Source: Abelmoschus esculentus (lineage: Eukaryota; Streptophyta; Magnoliopsida; Malvales; Malvaceae). Taken from it: a stretch of DNA of 64,000 nucleotides. The notes beneath the pieces were generated by a model. The model ran no database searches. It worked only from the letters and a program-made list of their open reading frames with translations, and had not been told where the DNA came from. Each line of letters begins with the position of its first letter. Position 1 is the first letter of the stretch. This document shows, piece after piece, positions 21,326 to 33,798 of the stretch. The stretch is taken from positions 20,117,001-20,181,000 of the forward strand of contig JAUCBN010000020.1 in assembly GCA_035048815.1 (NCBI GenBank), written 5' to 3'. Position numbers and translations under genes: made by a program.

Positions 21326-23842
21326 ATGGACATGAAACCATGGAATTTGATGTATTTTGTTTTGGTTTTGTTTTGGGGTTTTAGAATTGAAGCTTCGTTT
21401 ACTCCACCTGATAATTATTTGATTGCTTGTGGTTCTTCAAGAAATGTAACATTTCAGGGTAGAACTTTTGTACCTGATTCAGGCCATTCTTCTCTTTCAT
21501 TGAAGAGTGGAAATTCTTTTGTTGTTAGTTCGAATTCGAGTCTGCCGTCTCCGATTTATCAATCGGCTCGTGTTTTCTCCGGCATTGCTTCTTATGAGTT
21601 TGATATCAAGCGAGAAGGCCGACATTGGATCCGGCTTTACTTCTACCCGAAATCGGGGCAGAACTTGACGTCTGCCCCAATAACGGTCGTTGCCAATGAT
21701 TTTGTGTTGTTGGACAACTTCACTTTTGAGAACTATAATAGTTCTTTTTTGTTCAAGGAGTATGCAATCAATCTGATTTCGGATACCTTGACACTCACCT
21801 TCATTCCTTCAAACGGTTCGGTTTCGTTTGTTAATGGAATCGAAGTTGTTTCGATCCCGGATGTGGTCCTGCCTGATCAGGCTTTAGGTCTGAATCCGTC
21901 TGCTCCTATTAGTGGACTTTCGGAATTCGCTATGGAGACTGTTTATCGGTTGAACATGGGAGGGCCGTTGATCACTGCTGAGAATGATACTTTGGGGAGA
22001 AAGTGGGAGAATGATTTGAAATATCTCCATGTAAACAGTTCAGCTTTGAATGTTTCGGTTAATCCGTCTTCTATCAAATACACAGTTTCGGTTACACCGG
22101 AAACAGCACCGAATTCGGTCTATGCCACTGCTGAAGTCATGGGAGATGCCAATGTGGCTAGCATGAACTTCAATGTAACTTGGGTCTTCCCTGTCGATCC
22201 GAAGTTCAGGTACTTCATTCGAGCACATTTTTGTGATATTGTGAGTCAATCTCTCAACAGTCTGGTTTTCAATCTATACATAAATGATGATCTTGCTGTT
22301 GCAAGTCTTGATCTCTCAACATTGACTGGTGATCTAAATGTGCCTTATTATAAGGACTTCATCTCTAATTCTTCGGTGGAATCCGATACTTTGACCGTTA
22401 GCATTGGTCCTGATTCGATGGCAGATATCCGCAATGGAACGATAAACGGATTGGAGATTATTAAGCTCAGCAATGATGCTGGAAGCCTTGATGGGCTTTC
22501 TTCGGTTAAAAATCTCATTCCGAGATCATCCTCGAAAAAGAACAAGATCGGAATAATAATCGATTGTGTTGTTGGTGCTGTAGTTGTAGTGGCATTAGTC
22601 GGATTCTTCTATTGTTACATGGCAGCTCGCAGGTCGGAAACTACTCAGCAAGGACACTCTTGGCTGCCATTGCCGTTATATGGGAACTCTCTAACGATGA
22701 CAAAAAATTCAACGATATCACAAAGGAGTGGAACAGCGAGCTGCATCTCGTTGGCTTCCTCTAATCTCGGCCGGTTCTTTTCCTTCCAAGAAATCCTTGA
22801 TGCTACGAACAAGTTCGATGAAAGCCTACTACTAGGAGTTGGTGGTTTCGGAAGGGTCTACAAGGGAACACTTGAAGATGGGACTAAAGTTGCTGTGAAA
22901 AGAGGTAACCCCAGATCTGAACAAGGCATTGCCGAATTCCGCACTGAAATCGAAATGTTATCGAAACTTCGGCATCGCCATCTTGTCTCTCTTATAGGGC
23001 ACTGTGATGAAAGATCCGAAATGATTCTTGTTTATGAATATATGGCTAATGGACCCCTTAGAAGTCATCTTTATGGAACAGATCTACCACCCCTGTCATG
23101 GAAGCAACGACTCGAAATATGCATTGGGGCTGCTAGGGGACTTCATTATCTCCACACCGGTGCAGCCCAAAGCATTATTCACCGAGACGTGAAGACGACG
23201 AACATCCTCTTGGACGAGAATTTTGTAGCCAAAGTAGCAGATTTCGGTCTCTCCAAAACCGGTCCAGCATTAGATCAGACACATGTGAGTACGGCTGTTA
23301 AGGGTAGCTTTGGTTACCTTGACCCTGAATATTTCAGAAGGCAGCAACTCACCGAAAAATCGGATGTCTACTCGTTTGGTGTGGTCCTGATGGAAGTTCT
23401 CTGCACTAGGCCGGCTTTAAATCCGGTTCTCCCCCGAGAACAAGTTAATATCGCAGAATGGGCCATGAACTGGCAGAAGAAAGGTCTGTTGGATCAAATC
23501 ATGGACTCGAATCTGGTCGGGAAAGTAAATCCATCTTCTCTTAAGAAGTACGGAGAAACAGCCGAGAAATGCCTTGCCGAGTACGGCGTCGACAGGCCAT
23601 CGATGGGAGATGTTTTATGGAACCTTGAGTACGCTCTTCAGCTGGAGGAGACCTCATCAGAACTAATGGAACCTGATGACAACAGCACAAACCATATCCC
23701 AGCTATTCAGTTGACACCGATGGAGCCGTTCGATAACAGTGTAAGCATGATCGATGTCCGGAATTCCGGCACCGATGATGATGGCGAAGATGCGGCTACA
23801 AGTGCAGTGTTTTCTCAGATTGTAAATCCTCGTGGAAGATAG
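21326..23842 (+). CDS. THE1: THESEUS1-type malectin-like receptor kinase
   Basis: Single-exon receptor-like kinase of 838 residues (Arabidopsis THE1 is 855). THE1 sits in the plasma membrane, senses cell-wall integrity and RALF peptides, and limits growth when the wall is damaged. Order: signal peptide (1-24); malectin-like ectodomain (about 28-390) with PPDNYLIACGSSRNVTF and many NxS/T sites; transmembrane segment (about 409-433); and a kinase from about 495. In the kinase, the glycine loop GVGGFGRVYKG is near residue 505, the lysine of AVKRG at 525, HRDVKTTN with Asp 621, DFG at about 639, and the activation segment KGSFGYLDPEYF. The C-terminus SAVFSQIVNPRGR is the THE1 signature ending. 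All catalytic residues are present, so this looks functional. Lack of introns is normal for this family. Confidence 0.97.
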   Translation: MDMKPWNLMYFVLVLFWGFRIEASFTPPDNYLIACGSSRNVTFQGRTFVPDSGHSSLSLKSGNSFVVSSNSSLPSPIYQSARVFSGIASYEFDIKREGRHWIRLYFYPKSGQNLTSAPITVVANDFVLLDNFTFENYNSSFLFKEYAINLISDTLTLTFIPSNGSVSFVNGIEVVSIPDVVLPDQALGLNPSAPISGLSEFAMETVYRLNMGGPLITAENDTLGRKWENDLKYLHVNSSALNVSVNPSSIKYTVSVTPETAPNSVYATAEVMGDANVASMNFNVTWVFPVDPKFRYFIRAHFCDIVSQSLNSLVFNLYINDDLAVASLDLSTLTGDLNVPYYKDFISNSSVESDTLTVSIGPDSMADIRNGTINGLEIIKLSNDAGSLDGLSSVKNLIPRSSSKKNKIGIIIDCVVGAVVVVALVGFFYCYMAARRSETTQQGHSWLPLPLYGNSLTMTKNSTISQRSGTASCISLASSNLGRFFSFQEILDATNKFDESLLLGVGGFGRVYKGTLEDGTKVAVKRGNPRSEQGIAEFRTEIEMLSKLRHRHLVSLIGHCDERSEMILVYEYMANGPLRSHLYGTDLPPLSWKQRLEICIGAARGLHYLHTGAAQSIIHRDVKTTNILLDENFVAKVADFGLSKTGPALDQTHVSTAVKGSFGYLDPEYFRRQQLTEKSDVYSFGVVLMEVLCTRPALNPVLPREQVNIAEWAMNWQKKGLLDQIMDSNLVGKVNPSSLKKYGETAEKCLAEYGVDRPSMGDVLWNLEYALQLEETSSELMEPDDNSTNHIPAIQLTPMEPFDNSVSMIDVRNSGTDDDGEDAATSAVFSQIVNPRGR

Positions 23843-26800
23843 ATGAGACTTGTTCTGGAGAGATTGACTTAATGTTTTTCTCTTATTACATTATATATTA
23901 CTCTGCAAAGTTATATATTATATATTCAGTTTGATTATGAATTTTTAATAAGATACTCTCGAATGTTGAAAAAATAATAAATTATTCGTTATAATAATTA
24001 TAAATAATCTTTTGTGTTCATAAAGTTAAAAATTTAATTTCAGATTAAAATTTTTAAACTTTATCTCAACCTCTTAAATAAAATTATTGACTTTACTCTG
24101 ACGAACCAAAAACTGATAAATTAAATAAACAAACACGATTTATTTATTCAAACCCGATTCATGCCCTGCATATGCTTATGTTGTAGTTGTCAAGTTTTGA
24201 ATAACTTGTAGAGAAAAATAGGGTTTTTGACTTATTGGTCACTGTTTGAACAAGTGAAATCAAAGGCAAGAGGCATGAAGTATGATGCATAGATTTCCAT
24301 CGCACAATGTTAATTTAAATGCTTTACGAAACAAGTCAAAATCGAATATTGTCAAAAAAAACGAATATTTTATCTAATACTTTTTAAAAACGTATAGGGA
24401 CCTAATTGTTATTAGACCAATAATTCAAAAGGCTAAATTAAAACTTTAGACTATTTAATCAAAAATATCCAAAAGTTAATGTGATTTTCTAAAAGAAATG
24501 AGGGGGCAAAATAATTTTTCAAGAAAAAAACCAAGGTACTTCATATGTATTTTCCAATTTTTGGGAGGACCAAGTCCCTTGGACCCTTCTTCTTTATATT
24601 GTTACAAATATCTATAGTATTTAGAATATTCCTTGTTTATAAATTAAAAGATGTTAAAAAAATGAATTTTGTATTTTTTATATATTATATTTACGTGTCA
24701 GCCAAACTAAATTTAATCGACTTACTTTATATCAATATATATAATAACATAACTACGATAAGATAATGATAAAATTAAATTTTATAACTTTACATTTAAT
24801 AAAAAGTTGATAACTATTTCCTCCCAAATTTTAGGAAGCCTGCCTTAATTTGATAAGCTTTCAACCAGCTCATCAATCGGTAAGATACTCCACTTGATGT
24901 GACCTAAAAATAAAGCATTTTCAATCCATATAATCTGGACATATATATCATATATAAAAAATATATTATTATAAAATAAAATTATATAAATCATTTTTTA
25001 ATAATTAATAAATTATTTTTTAAATTCAAATCAAAATTTTCAATCCCATCTCATATATATATATAATATTATAAAAAATTATTTAAATTAAAACTAATTA
25101 ATATTATATAAATAATTAAATTTAAAAAGAATTTCAAACGATTTAAATAAAATCTATTAACTCAGTTAACTTACTTTAGCCGGAGAGATTATATTATAGG
25201 CCCGGCCTATCACGTCAGTCGTGGTTTTTAGCCAATGAAAATCACTCATTCTGTCACTCAACCATGTAATTAATATATTTTTCAGAAATTATACTTTTAA
25301 AATGACATGTAAATTATAAGTGAAGATTCATTGGTTGAAAAAAAATGAGTTGACAATTAGTGGTGAAGTTGGTGATTATTATTGGATGAGACCATGACTA
25401 ACGTGGTAGGTCGGGCCTATAATATAATTTCTCAGCGAAAAACCCTTTAGCAATAAACAGACCGTGAGAACAGATAACACGTGTCATCTAACCGAAAGCT
25501 CCAGGTAATACGCCGGGAAATTGTTGTCTGCTGTCTGGTTCACGTGAAACCAGTCAGTCAAAGCTTTTAAACGAGAGGTCCAAGCTAAAACTTGAACGCA
25601 ACTTCAATACATACCCTTTTATGATTCATCACTCCCCTTTTCTCAAATTTTGAAAATGAATACTCTTTTATTTTGGAGATGGTTTTCAAGGAAGACTTGG
25701 CTATCGGATTATGCTACGAGGTTTTCTTAGACATGCTCGAGTGTCGGAAATGGATAAGTGTTTGACATGGATATGTTATTTTCTTTCTTTTTCAATTTCC
25801 CGACTGGGGAATCCCATAGATCCAAAGATTTCTCAACAGAAACGTAAAAAGCTGAGATTAGATATTTCTTTTGGGTACAACAATGAGCAAAGGACTGGAG
25901 TTTAAGCTTAGGTCTTTAAAGCATACGAACCAAATTAATTGCATTTTAGAATCTTCAGTAAACTAAGCCTGTTGCGAATACTTAAGCTCATTCCGATCAA
26001 TACAATGAAAACAATAACAAATGATACGAATTCTTTTGAAAATTTTAATAAAAGAGAAAGTTCAAGAAGGAAATTAACCTCGACATGGCTGCAAACGACG
26101 CCGGCATGAAATAATTTTGGTATCAGTCGGGAAGGTAGTGGTCGGCGGCGGGGGAGGAAGAGTGGCGCATGGTGGAGTCTTACACGTAGCTGATAATGAT
26201 GCAGGCAGAAAAACAGTGATCGCGTTCGAATAAGATCCAAGTGATACAGTGAGTGACTGATTGTTCAAGGGTTTCTTTTATGGGGTTAATTGCATATTTG
26301 GTTTCTTTATTATACATTTTTATCAATTTGGTACTAAAATGATAAAAAAAAAAGTAAGATAGTAATCTTTAAGAAAAGTAATATAGGTGGGAAAATATAT
26401 AAATTATATTAGAGGAATTAATTAATATATGATCATCATATAAAAAATAAAATTAAGAGAGAAATCATTTGGAACATAAAATATATTAAACTCGAAAAAC
26501 TATGAAATAAATATAATATTTAAATAATAAGGTATTAAAGTGATATTCAGATACAAATTTAAATATCAATTACTATTTATCCATTATTTTTTCATGGATT
26601 TATTTCATGTAATAGTTAAATAATTATTTTTATAATAAATAAATGATTCAATAATTTTTTTGTAATAATTAAATAATTTATAAACATTTTATAGCTTATT
26701 AAGATATATTTTAATTAGATGACTATGTTTGTTCAGCTGGTTATCAAGAATCAAGATATATTAAGACTTACGAGTCAATTTTGAGATTCAGCAAAGACTC

Positions 26801-26955
26801 TGCCTTCAAAAGCACACTCATCCTCTCTCTTTCTCTTAGTTCAAAGGAAAAATTCAATCTTTCGGCGAAAAGAAAAGCCTCTGCATTGTCTTCAACTTTG
26901 GGTAAAACACTTATTCTTTCCCTCTCTTTAAAACCCTAAATCAAACCTGAAAGAA
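23843..26955. other. Spacer between THESEUS1 and UBP14
   Basis: Mostly A+T-rich. It holds a foldback element at 25183-25433. Two G-box hexamers (CACGTG at 25478-25483 and 25541-25546) sit about 60 bases apart, in a patch of higher G+C. Short frames near 25711-26268 on both strands were examined; one minus-strand frame (26268 to 26074) has a possible splice donor after its last codons, but I recognise no protein. The right end (about 26800-26955) is the UBP14 leader, with an AAACCCTAA motif. Confidence 0.5.
25183..25433. mobile_element. MITE-like element with ~40 bp terminal inverted repeats
   Basis: The left end reads GAGAGATTATATTATAGGCC and the reverse complement of the right end reads GAGAAATTATATTATAGGCC. 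The match goes on through CCTATCACGTCAGTCGTGG versus CCTACCACGTTAGTCATGG. The inner parts (AATCACTCATTCTGTCACTC versus AATCACCAACTTCACCACTA) also fold back, so most of the 251 bases form one hairpin. No ORF. No target-site duplication was confirmed. Confidence 0.75.
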
Positions 26956-29900
26956 ATGGAGGACATAAACCCCATGGAGATGCTCCGATCTAATCTCTAT
27001 CGGGTTCGGATTCCCGAACCCACCAATCGTATCTACAAGCAAGAATGCTGCCTCTCCTTCGATTCTCCGGTATTCTTTTCTTTTCTTTTCTTTCTTTCTT
27101 TCTTTTATAAATTTCTCGATAGTTCTGTTTGTTTCTCGAGAAACTACTGGATTTCTTGAGACCGGTTTTAGCTAAAACACACACTATGTTGATAGGACTT
27201 TGTTTTGCTTAGCTGTTGTTTGGGTTTCGAGAAAAATGGTTGAAGCGCAGATTTTTAACTAAAGATTTTTCATTTCTTTTTGTTAGTAGTATTATTTTTA
27301 GGTTCTGGTTGTTCAAAAATTGTTTTTGAATTCTCGCAGAGATCAGAAGGAGGATTGTTTGTTGATATGAATACGTTTCTAGCATTTGGGAAAGATCATG
27401 TGGTTTGGAATTACGAGAAGACTGGAAATCCTGTGTATCTGCATATTAAGCAGACGAAAAAGATGGTTTCAGAAGATAGGCCATTGAAGAAACCCACACT
27501 TTTGGCTATTGGTACTTTTACAATATTCTTGTACTTATGTCTTATGGTTAATTTGTTGTTTCATTGTTATTGTTCTCCGCCTGTGAATATTGTGTTATCT
27601 TGTTATTGTTTGTGTTGGCGAGCAGCCTTACTTTACTCTGGCTAGCCCTTTTTTGCGTGCCTTAAACAAATATAATGGCTCTAGCACCTTCAGTGTGTAT
27701 TGCATGCCCTTGATAACACCGGAACTGAGAAAGGTTCCTATTTTGTTTTGCACTTATTACAAAAGTACTGGTGTGGGTAACATTTCTGAGATCTCAACAC
27801 ATAGACGTTTGTTATAATTTTCTGCTGCTCCAAATATGAGGGAAACCATCAAAAATGCCCATGTCAAATACATAATCATGTTCGACACTCCTGAGTTGAG
27901 ACCATTACATAATGCACTTCTTAGACCAGCATCTTTAATTTCTTTGATCATGTGTTAAAGCATATGTGGTGCTTGCAGTTGCTAATAAAAACGTAAAACA
28001 ACTTTATCCATGTACTAGTATGTTTAGAAAATTAGAGCTATTGCATGTCTTATTCACGTTGGACACTGCACGTGGAACCCTTGTGAAGCTTCTAATCTGT
28101 ACAAGACTAAGTTTGAGAAGTTCAAATGTTTTCTGAAGGATTGTAATGCCTTAGTAGTACTAAGCCTACTGTGGTGAAATTGATTAATCTATGCAATTTG
28201 ATTTATAGGTATTGATGGTGGATTTGACAACAATGAACCAGAATATGAAGAAACTCACAACATAGTCATTTTGCCTAGCCACGTAACACTTCCTTTTCCA
28301 TCTGTGGATTTACCCGAGAAGGTATGAATTGTCTCTACTTTTATTTTTATCGAATTTCAAACTAAATGTACAAATTCTTCATCTTGGACAAGAACCAGGC
28401 TTGTTCATCCCTTACATGAATAGTGTAGGTAAGGTTGGCAGTTGATGCGATTTTAATGGCTGAGGGTGCTGAACGGAAAGAGCAAGTTGCAGCCTGGACA
28501 GCTGATAAGAAGCAAATCAGTGCATATGCAATGGAGTTGCTGCAAATTGGCAATGTTGTTGTTTCCCCATCAGGGTGGAAATGTTGTAAGTGTGATAAAA
28601 CAGAGAATCTATGGCTAAATCTTACTGATGGAATGATCCTCTGCGGGAGGAGAAATTGGGATGGAACTGGTGGTAACAACCATGCCGTTGAGCACTACAA
28701 GGAGACTGGCTATCCTCTAGCTGTAAAGCTTGGGACAATTACTTCTGATCTTGATGCTGCAGGTAATGCTTCCTTGTAGTTGGGTTTCACTGTCTATATT
28801 TGTTTGTTTCTGGTGTCATTTTAGCATGTTCCTATTTGTGCAAAATTGTTATAAACTCTCTCAATTACCCATGAGATTTCAACCCTAAATATCTTTGTAT
28901 TGAATCTATGATTTTTACTTTTTAGCACTGAAAAGTCTGAAATACAATTTGGTGGTTATCTCTCTTCTGAGCTTTGATGTTGACATTTGTCAGAACTTAC
29001 CATGGGCAACTTATTCTGGCATTGCAGATGTTTTCTCTTACCCAGAGGATGATAGTGTTATAGACCCACTTCTAGCGCAACATTTGGCATATTTTGGTAT
29101 CGATTTCTCATCATTGCAAAAGGTTATTTTTTCTGTTGATTAATTATTTTCTGTTTAATGTTGTCCTTAAGAAACACATACATAATGATACTATAGTTGC
29201 ATTTGTATTTTTGGTTATGTAATTGTACTTTTGTGTTTATTATCCCTAGCAGTTTCATTTTTATTCTTACATCCTGGCAGTGTTTCCAAATCCATAAGTT
29301 TGATGCCTATTTTGTGATATGTTAATGTATCATAAACTTTCTGTGTAATTATTGCATTCCTAACAATAACATTTGCTAAAAATTTTACAGAGTTTCCATA
29401 AACAAAACATTTAAGTACAACAATATTCTGTATAAATTGTTACAGATAATAGTCGACTGGTAAACAAGTGATATCATTACTGTAGAATGTAAGTTTGAAA
29501 AAGATGGAAGTGTTTATAAATGATTTAGTGTTGCCTGCTTAAAAATTATAATCTCCTTCTGTTTCCAGACTGAAATGACAACTGCTGAAAGGGAGCTTGA
29601 TCAAAATACCAACTTCGATTGGAATAGAATTCAAGAAAGTGGGGAGGATGTGGAACCGATTTTTGGACCGGGTTATACTGGTCTTGTGAATCTTGGAAAC
29701 AGGTAATGTTGATCCCGATTAGGGCTAAGGCTACCAGTAACAGTATAATGATTAGATGTTTCTGATTACCTATTTTTTTCTCTCATGCAGCTGCTATATG
29801 GCAGCAACAATGCAAGTGGTGTTTTCAACGCAGTCATTTTGTAGACGGTAAGTTGTAAGGCTAATATTGTGAATTCACTTAAATTTTGATTTTCTTTTTA

Positions 29901-32900
29901 GGCAAAACTTAATTAGAATTTCCCATGCTTATTTGCTTCTCTCTCTCCCCTCCCCCTTTTATTATGCGATCAGATATTGTATGAACCAAAGCTTAAAATT
30001 GGCTTTTGAGACAGCTCCAGCTGATCCAACTGTAGACCTCAACATGCAGTTGTAAGTTACTTTTTCTGGTTTACTAATTCCTTATTTCAGTAGGTTGCGG
30101 GTTAAAATAATTCCTAAAACATTGGTAGTTATGATGGTTTGTTGCCATCTTTGATCTTTCTTGAAAAAGATTATGTGGTGATCCTTTATGTTACTTTATA
30201 TACAACATACAAATGATTATCTTCTTATTCTTATGTTCTTCTATGCATTTAGTAAGTAGTTTGATCTCTACTCTGATTATCGTGTAACCATTTTGGTTGT
30301 GTGCCAGAACAAAACTGGCACATGGTTTGCTTTCTGGGAAATATTCTCTTCCAGCATCAGAGGTACAGTAACCATATCAATCTGCTTTTCTAAGTAAAGT
30401 TGCTTTTTCCCCCGATTAATGAATTAACTGATTTTTTTACTATCCAGAAAGATGGAACTGCTACACCTCCTGCAAAAGATGCTGTAAGCTTCCTATTGTG
30501 AAGTTGCTTTTTTCCCCTGATTAATGAATTAATTGATTTTTTATCATCCAGAAAGAAGGAACTGCTACATCTCCAGTAAAAGATGCTATAAGCTTTCATT
30601 GTATATTCTGATCTCGGAGATTCTTAGATGATATTACGGATTTGCCAAGTATACTGTGGTATAAGTAAATATGCAACCTGGAAATTTCTGGTGGAGCATA
30701 GCCAGCTAGCCACATAGGTTTAGGTGTTTTCCTATTGAATTTGTGCTGTGCAATTTAAATATGCGAAAAATGAGTGTATTTCAAAAATCATCAGTAATTT
30801 TATTATCATTTCTATGTGCTATGTTTGAACAATCCTGACAGTTGCCTTTTAACCTCTTTTCATTTGTCTACCTTCTGAAAATATCAGAAACAGGAAGGGA
30901 TCCCTCCTCGCATGTTCAAAGCAGTTATTGCAGCCAGCCATCCTGAGTTTTCTACCATGAGACAACAGGTATGTCAATTCTACTAATTGTACTATGAAAT
31001 GATTGGTTGATTTCTAGCATCGACTTGAATTGTCTGTAGGATGCCTTGGAGTTCTTCCTTCATTTTCTTGACCAAGTTGAACGTTGTAATGCTGCTAAAC
31101 CTGAACTGGATCCCACGAGGAGTTTCAAGTTTGGTGTTGAAGAGCGTATCTTGTGTTCATCTGGGAAGGTTGCTTATAATAAAAGGCTTGACAATATTCT
31201 TTCTTTGAATATTCCACTGCATGAAGCTACTAATAAACGTAAGTTTTGATTTCTACATGTATAGTATATGTTTGTGTGTGTATTTTTCATTTATATCTCT
31301 ATTCTTCTATTTAAAAAGTTAAATTCTAATGCCTTATTCCCTGAGAATTCAGAAGAGTTGGAGACTTTTAACAAAATCAAAGCTGAAAAGATGTCAGAAG
31401 GGAAGGATGTGTAAGTTTCAATGATCTTATATGGTACTTTTAGCCTTCTTTAGACATTTTTCTTAGGTTGCCCTGTTTTACAGATCCAGCGATGAAATTG
31501 TTCGTCCAAGGGTACCTCTAGAAGCATGCTTAGCAAACTTTGCAGCTCCAGAGGAGATACCTGATTTCTATAGCTCTGCATTGAAGGCTAAGACAACAGC
31601 TCTCAAGTAAGATTTTTGTGTGCTTTAATGGGGTTTGAGATAAGCATATAGTTAACTGACCTGTTTTAATCAAAGGTTGCTGACTATCAGTCCTAGAGTA
31701 TTCTTTTGTTAGCAACGTATAGTGTTCAGGGGCTTATTTTTTCTATTTTGTATTTTACACAACAGGACTGCTGGTTTAACTTCATTCCCCGATTATTTGG
31801 TATTGCACATGAGGAAGTTTGTCATGGAGGCAGGCTGGGTGCCTAAAAAGCTCGGTACGCTGACATGAAAGTTGCTACTTACATTGCACATTGCATGTTA
31901 CTCTGAATCGATATTCATAATGTATATTGTCCTTTCAGATGTCTACATAGATGTTCCTGACATCATAGATATAAGCCATATGCGCAGCAAAGGCCATCAA
32001 CCCGGAGAAGAACTTTTGCCAGAGGCTGGTATGTGAATTAATGGATTCCATGAATGATAATTGAACTGAGAAGTTGATGTAAAAGAGAATTATTGATTTG
32101 TAAATTTTTTTATTGGCTTCTACTATTTCTACTGCATAGCTCCCGAGAGTGAGGCTGAATCAAGTCAGCCCGTTGCCAACGAAGCAATTGTTGCCCAGCT
32201 TGCCTCAATGGGGTTTAACCAGCTTCATTGTCAGAAAGCTGCCATAAACACTTCAAATGCTGGTGTGGAAGAGGCCATGAACTGGTTGCTTTCACATATG
32301 GATGATCCAGGTATTCGGAATTTAGCATTATAAGCATAATTCATCTTGAATCTTTCTGCAAAGGATCTGCATTTTATAACCGCAACATAGTATAATATAA
32401 GAGTGGTAATCGTTGATATATCTGTTCAGATATAGATGCTCCGATCTCCCATGGTGCAAAGGGTGCTGAAGCATCCATCGACCAATCAGCTGTTGATACT
32501 TTGGTTTCATTTGGTTTTCAAGAAGACATTGCTCGAATGGCATTGAAGGCATCGGTAAAGTCTTCACTGAATTTCATTTCTTCTACGGGTTTGGAACTTG
32601 TTCCATAATCTGTTTCCTTATGCTCGGAAAATATGTAATTGTGGGCAAATGTACGTTTTTACAGGGTGGCGACATTGAAAAGGCAACAGATTGGATATTT
32701 AACAACCCCAATACCTCTGCCGCATCAGCTATGGATACAAACACATCAAGCAACAGCACGCCAACCCAAGTTGATGCAGGACTGCCCAATGGAGGAGAGA
32801 GTGAGTCTTTCTTTTCCGAATCTGAACTTACCTTGTTTGTCTGATTCATACTTGTGCCTGATCTAGACTTCTTACCCGTCTTAATGTTTCATTAATGCAA

Positions 32901-33080
32901 GGGTATCGGCTTTTCGGGGTATTGAGTCACATCGGAACCTCGACTCAGTGTGGCCACTATGTTGCTCACATCCTGAAAGATGGTAGATGGGTGATATTCA
33001 ATGATGACAAGGTTGCTGCTTCAATCAACCCACCCAAGGACATGGGATACTTGTACTTTTTTGAGAGAGTTGATAGCTGA
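26956..33080 (+). CDS. UBP14: Ubiquitin-specific protease 14 (isopeptidase T / USP5 type)
   Basis: UBP14 disassembles free polyubiquitin chains; Arabidopsis loss is embryo-lethal (TITAN6). The 20 exons are 26956-27069, 27340-27511, 28209-28321, 28429-28762, 29028-29122, 29569-29702, 29791-29847, 29974-30051, 30308-30362, 30448-30483, 30888-30968, 31040-31238, 31353-31410, 31484-31606, 31766-31854, 31939-32028, 32140-32310, 32430-32554, 32665-32800 and 32902-33080. All borders are GT-AG, the frame is continuous, and the product is 812 residues (Arabidopsis ~797). Domains in order: ZnF-UBP (WKCCKCDKTENLWLNLTDG, then CGRRNWDGTGGNNHAVEHY); catalytic Cys box NLGNSCYMAATMQ; two UBA domains (AIVAQLASMGFNQLHCQKAA and AVDTLVSFGFQEDIARMALK); and His box QCGHYVAHI with the following FNDDKV. 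It appears intact. Intron 10 holds a duplicated exon (see separate entry). Confidence 0.95.
30397..30604 (+). repeat. 104-bp tandem duplication containing UBP14 exon 10; second copy is a disabled exon
   Basis: Copy A (30397-30500) and copy B (30501-30604) share AAGTTGCTTTTT, the ATTAATGAATTAA stretch, the TATCCAG or CATCCAG acceptor and the 36-base exon. Copy A's exon (30448-30483) encodes KDGTATPPAKDA and has a GTAAGC donor. Copy B's exon (30552-30587) would encode KEGTATSPVKDA, but the donor site reads ATAAGC. An internal GTAAAA in copy B could end an in-frame 24-base exon, so alternative use is possible. Confidence 0.9.
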
Positions 33081-33384
33081 ATCTCACTTGAGAGATTTTA
33101 GGTACTCCATTGGATTCTTTTATAGAGGTGGGTCCAATAACATTGCACATTAAAACATTTTGATCTCCATACCATATATTTTTTTTCCTTAATATGATTT
33201 TGCCGTACATTGTTTCCCCTTTCTTTTTATTATTATTTCCATGTAAATGAATTATACAGGTGGATAAAAAACAACTTAAAATCATTTGAACTCGAGGAGT
33301 ATCGAATATTGATGATAATAGACTCAAGAAACTTAACTTTTATTGATGTGTTAATTTTAGAAAACTTAACAATTCTTTCATGTC
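33081..33384. other. Convergent 3' ends of UBP14 and the EF-hand gene
   Basis: About 300 bases between two converging genes; presumed 3' UTRs. Nothing else seen. Confidence 0.5.
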
Positions 33385-33699
33385 TCATTGAGCATACATT
33401 AACAACCCAGGACTCAACCTAAACATGAGAATGCAGAACTCAGCCTGGTTCAAAGCACCATCCCCATCCAAATCCCCTTCACTCAACATGCAGATGATCT
33501 CCTCGTCCTTCAAATCACTCAATCCCAGTACTACACTCTTCGTCTTCAAGCTCTCGAATGTTATCAGCCCTCTTTCCCCATCCATCAGCAGCCTGAAACC
33601 GTTGCAGAGCTCCATCACCAACCCTTCCGCACCATATTGCTCCATCATCGAGGGAAAGTAATCCTCGAAATCAACCACTATGTCCACGACTTCTTCCAT
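33385..33699 (-). CDS. Small single EF-hand calcium-binding protein (KIC/PBP1 type)
   Basis: Intronless, 104 residues. The start is the ATG at 33699 (MEEVVDIVVDFEDYFPSMME). The open frame extends 49 codons further, but a TATA box lies inside that extension, so it is untranscribed or non-coding. One canonical EF-hand loop, DLDGDGALNQAEF, lies at about residues 77-89, preceded by LKDEEIICMLSEG and by a degenerate first hand (ELCNGFRLLMDGERGLITFE). This layout matches KIC, the Ca2+ sensor that binds the kinesin-like KCBP in trichomes, and PBP1, which binds PINOID kinase. The C-terminus stops soon after FRLSPGLL, shorter than Arabidopsis KIC (135 residues). Partner unknown; family call is confident, orthology is not. 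Confidence 0.85.
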   Translation of the reverse strand: MEEVVDIVVDFEDYFPSMMEQYGAEGLVMELCNGFRLLMDGERGLITFESLKTKSVVLGLSDLKDEEIICMLSEGDLDGDGALNQAEFCILMFRLSPGLLMYAQ

Positions 33700-33789
33700 A
33701 TCTGTAAACGCAAACTGTTGCAGCAGCAGGGTAGGTTTTGTTGTTGTCGGTGATGGTGGTGATAGTGTGGGAGTGGAAGAGGGAGGAGG

Positions 33790-33798
33790 TTTATATAG
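33790..33798 (-). promoter_or_regulatory. TATA box of the EF-hand gene
   Basis: On the minus strand this reads CTATATAAA. It is about 90 bases upstream of the ATG at 33699 and downstream of the first in-frame codon of the longer open frame, which decides the start. Confidence 0.6.

Noticed and set aside
25711..26268. Short open frames on both strands between THE1 and UBP14
   Set aside because: No recognised domain, biased composition and mutual overlap. A splice donor after the minus-strand 64-codon frame is suggestive but no partner exon was found.
27280..27951. Open frames in UBP14 introns 1 and 2
   Set aside because: Exonic parts belong to UBP14; the rest is intron read-through.
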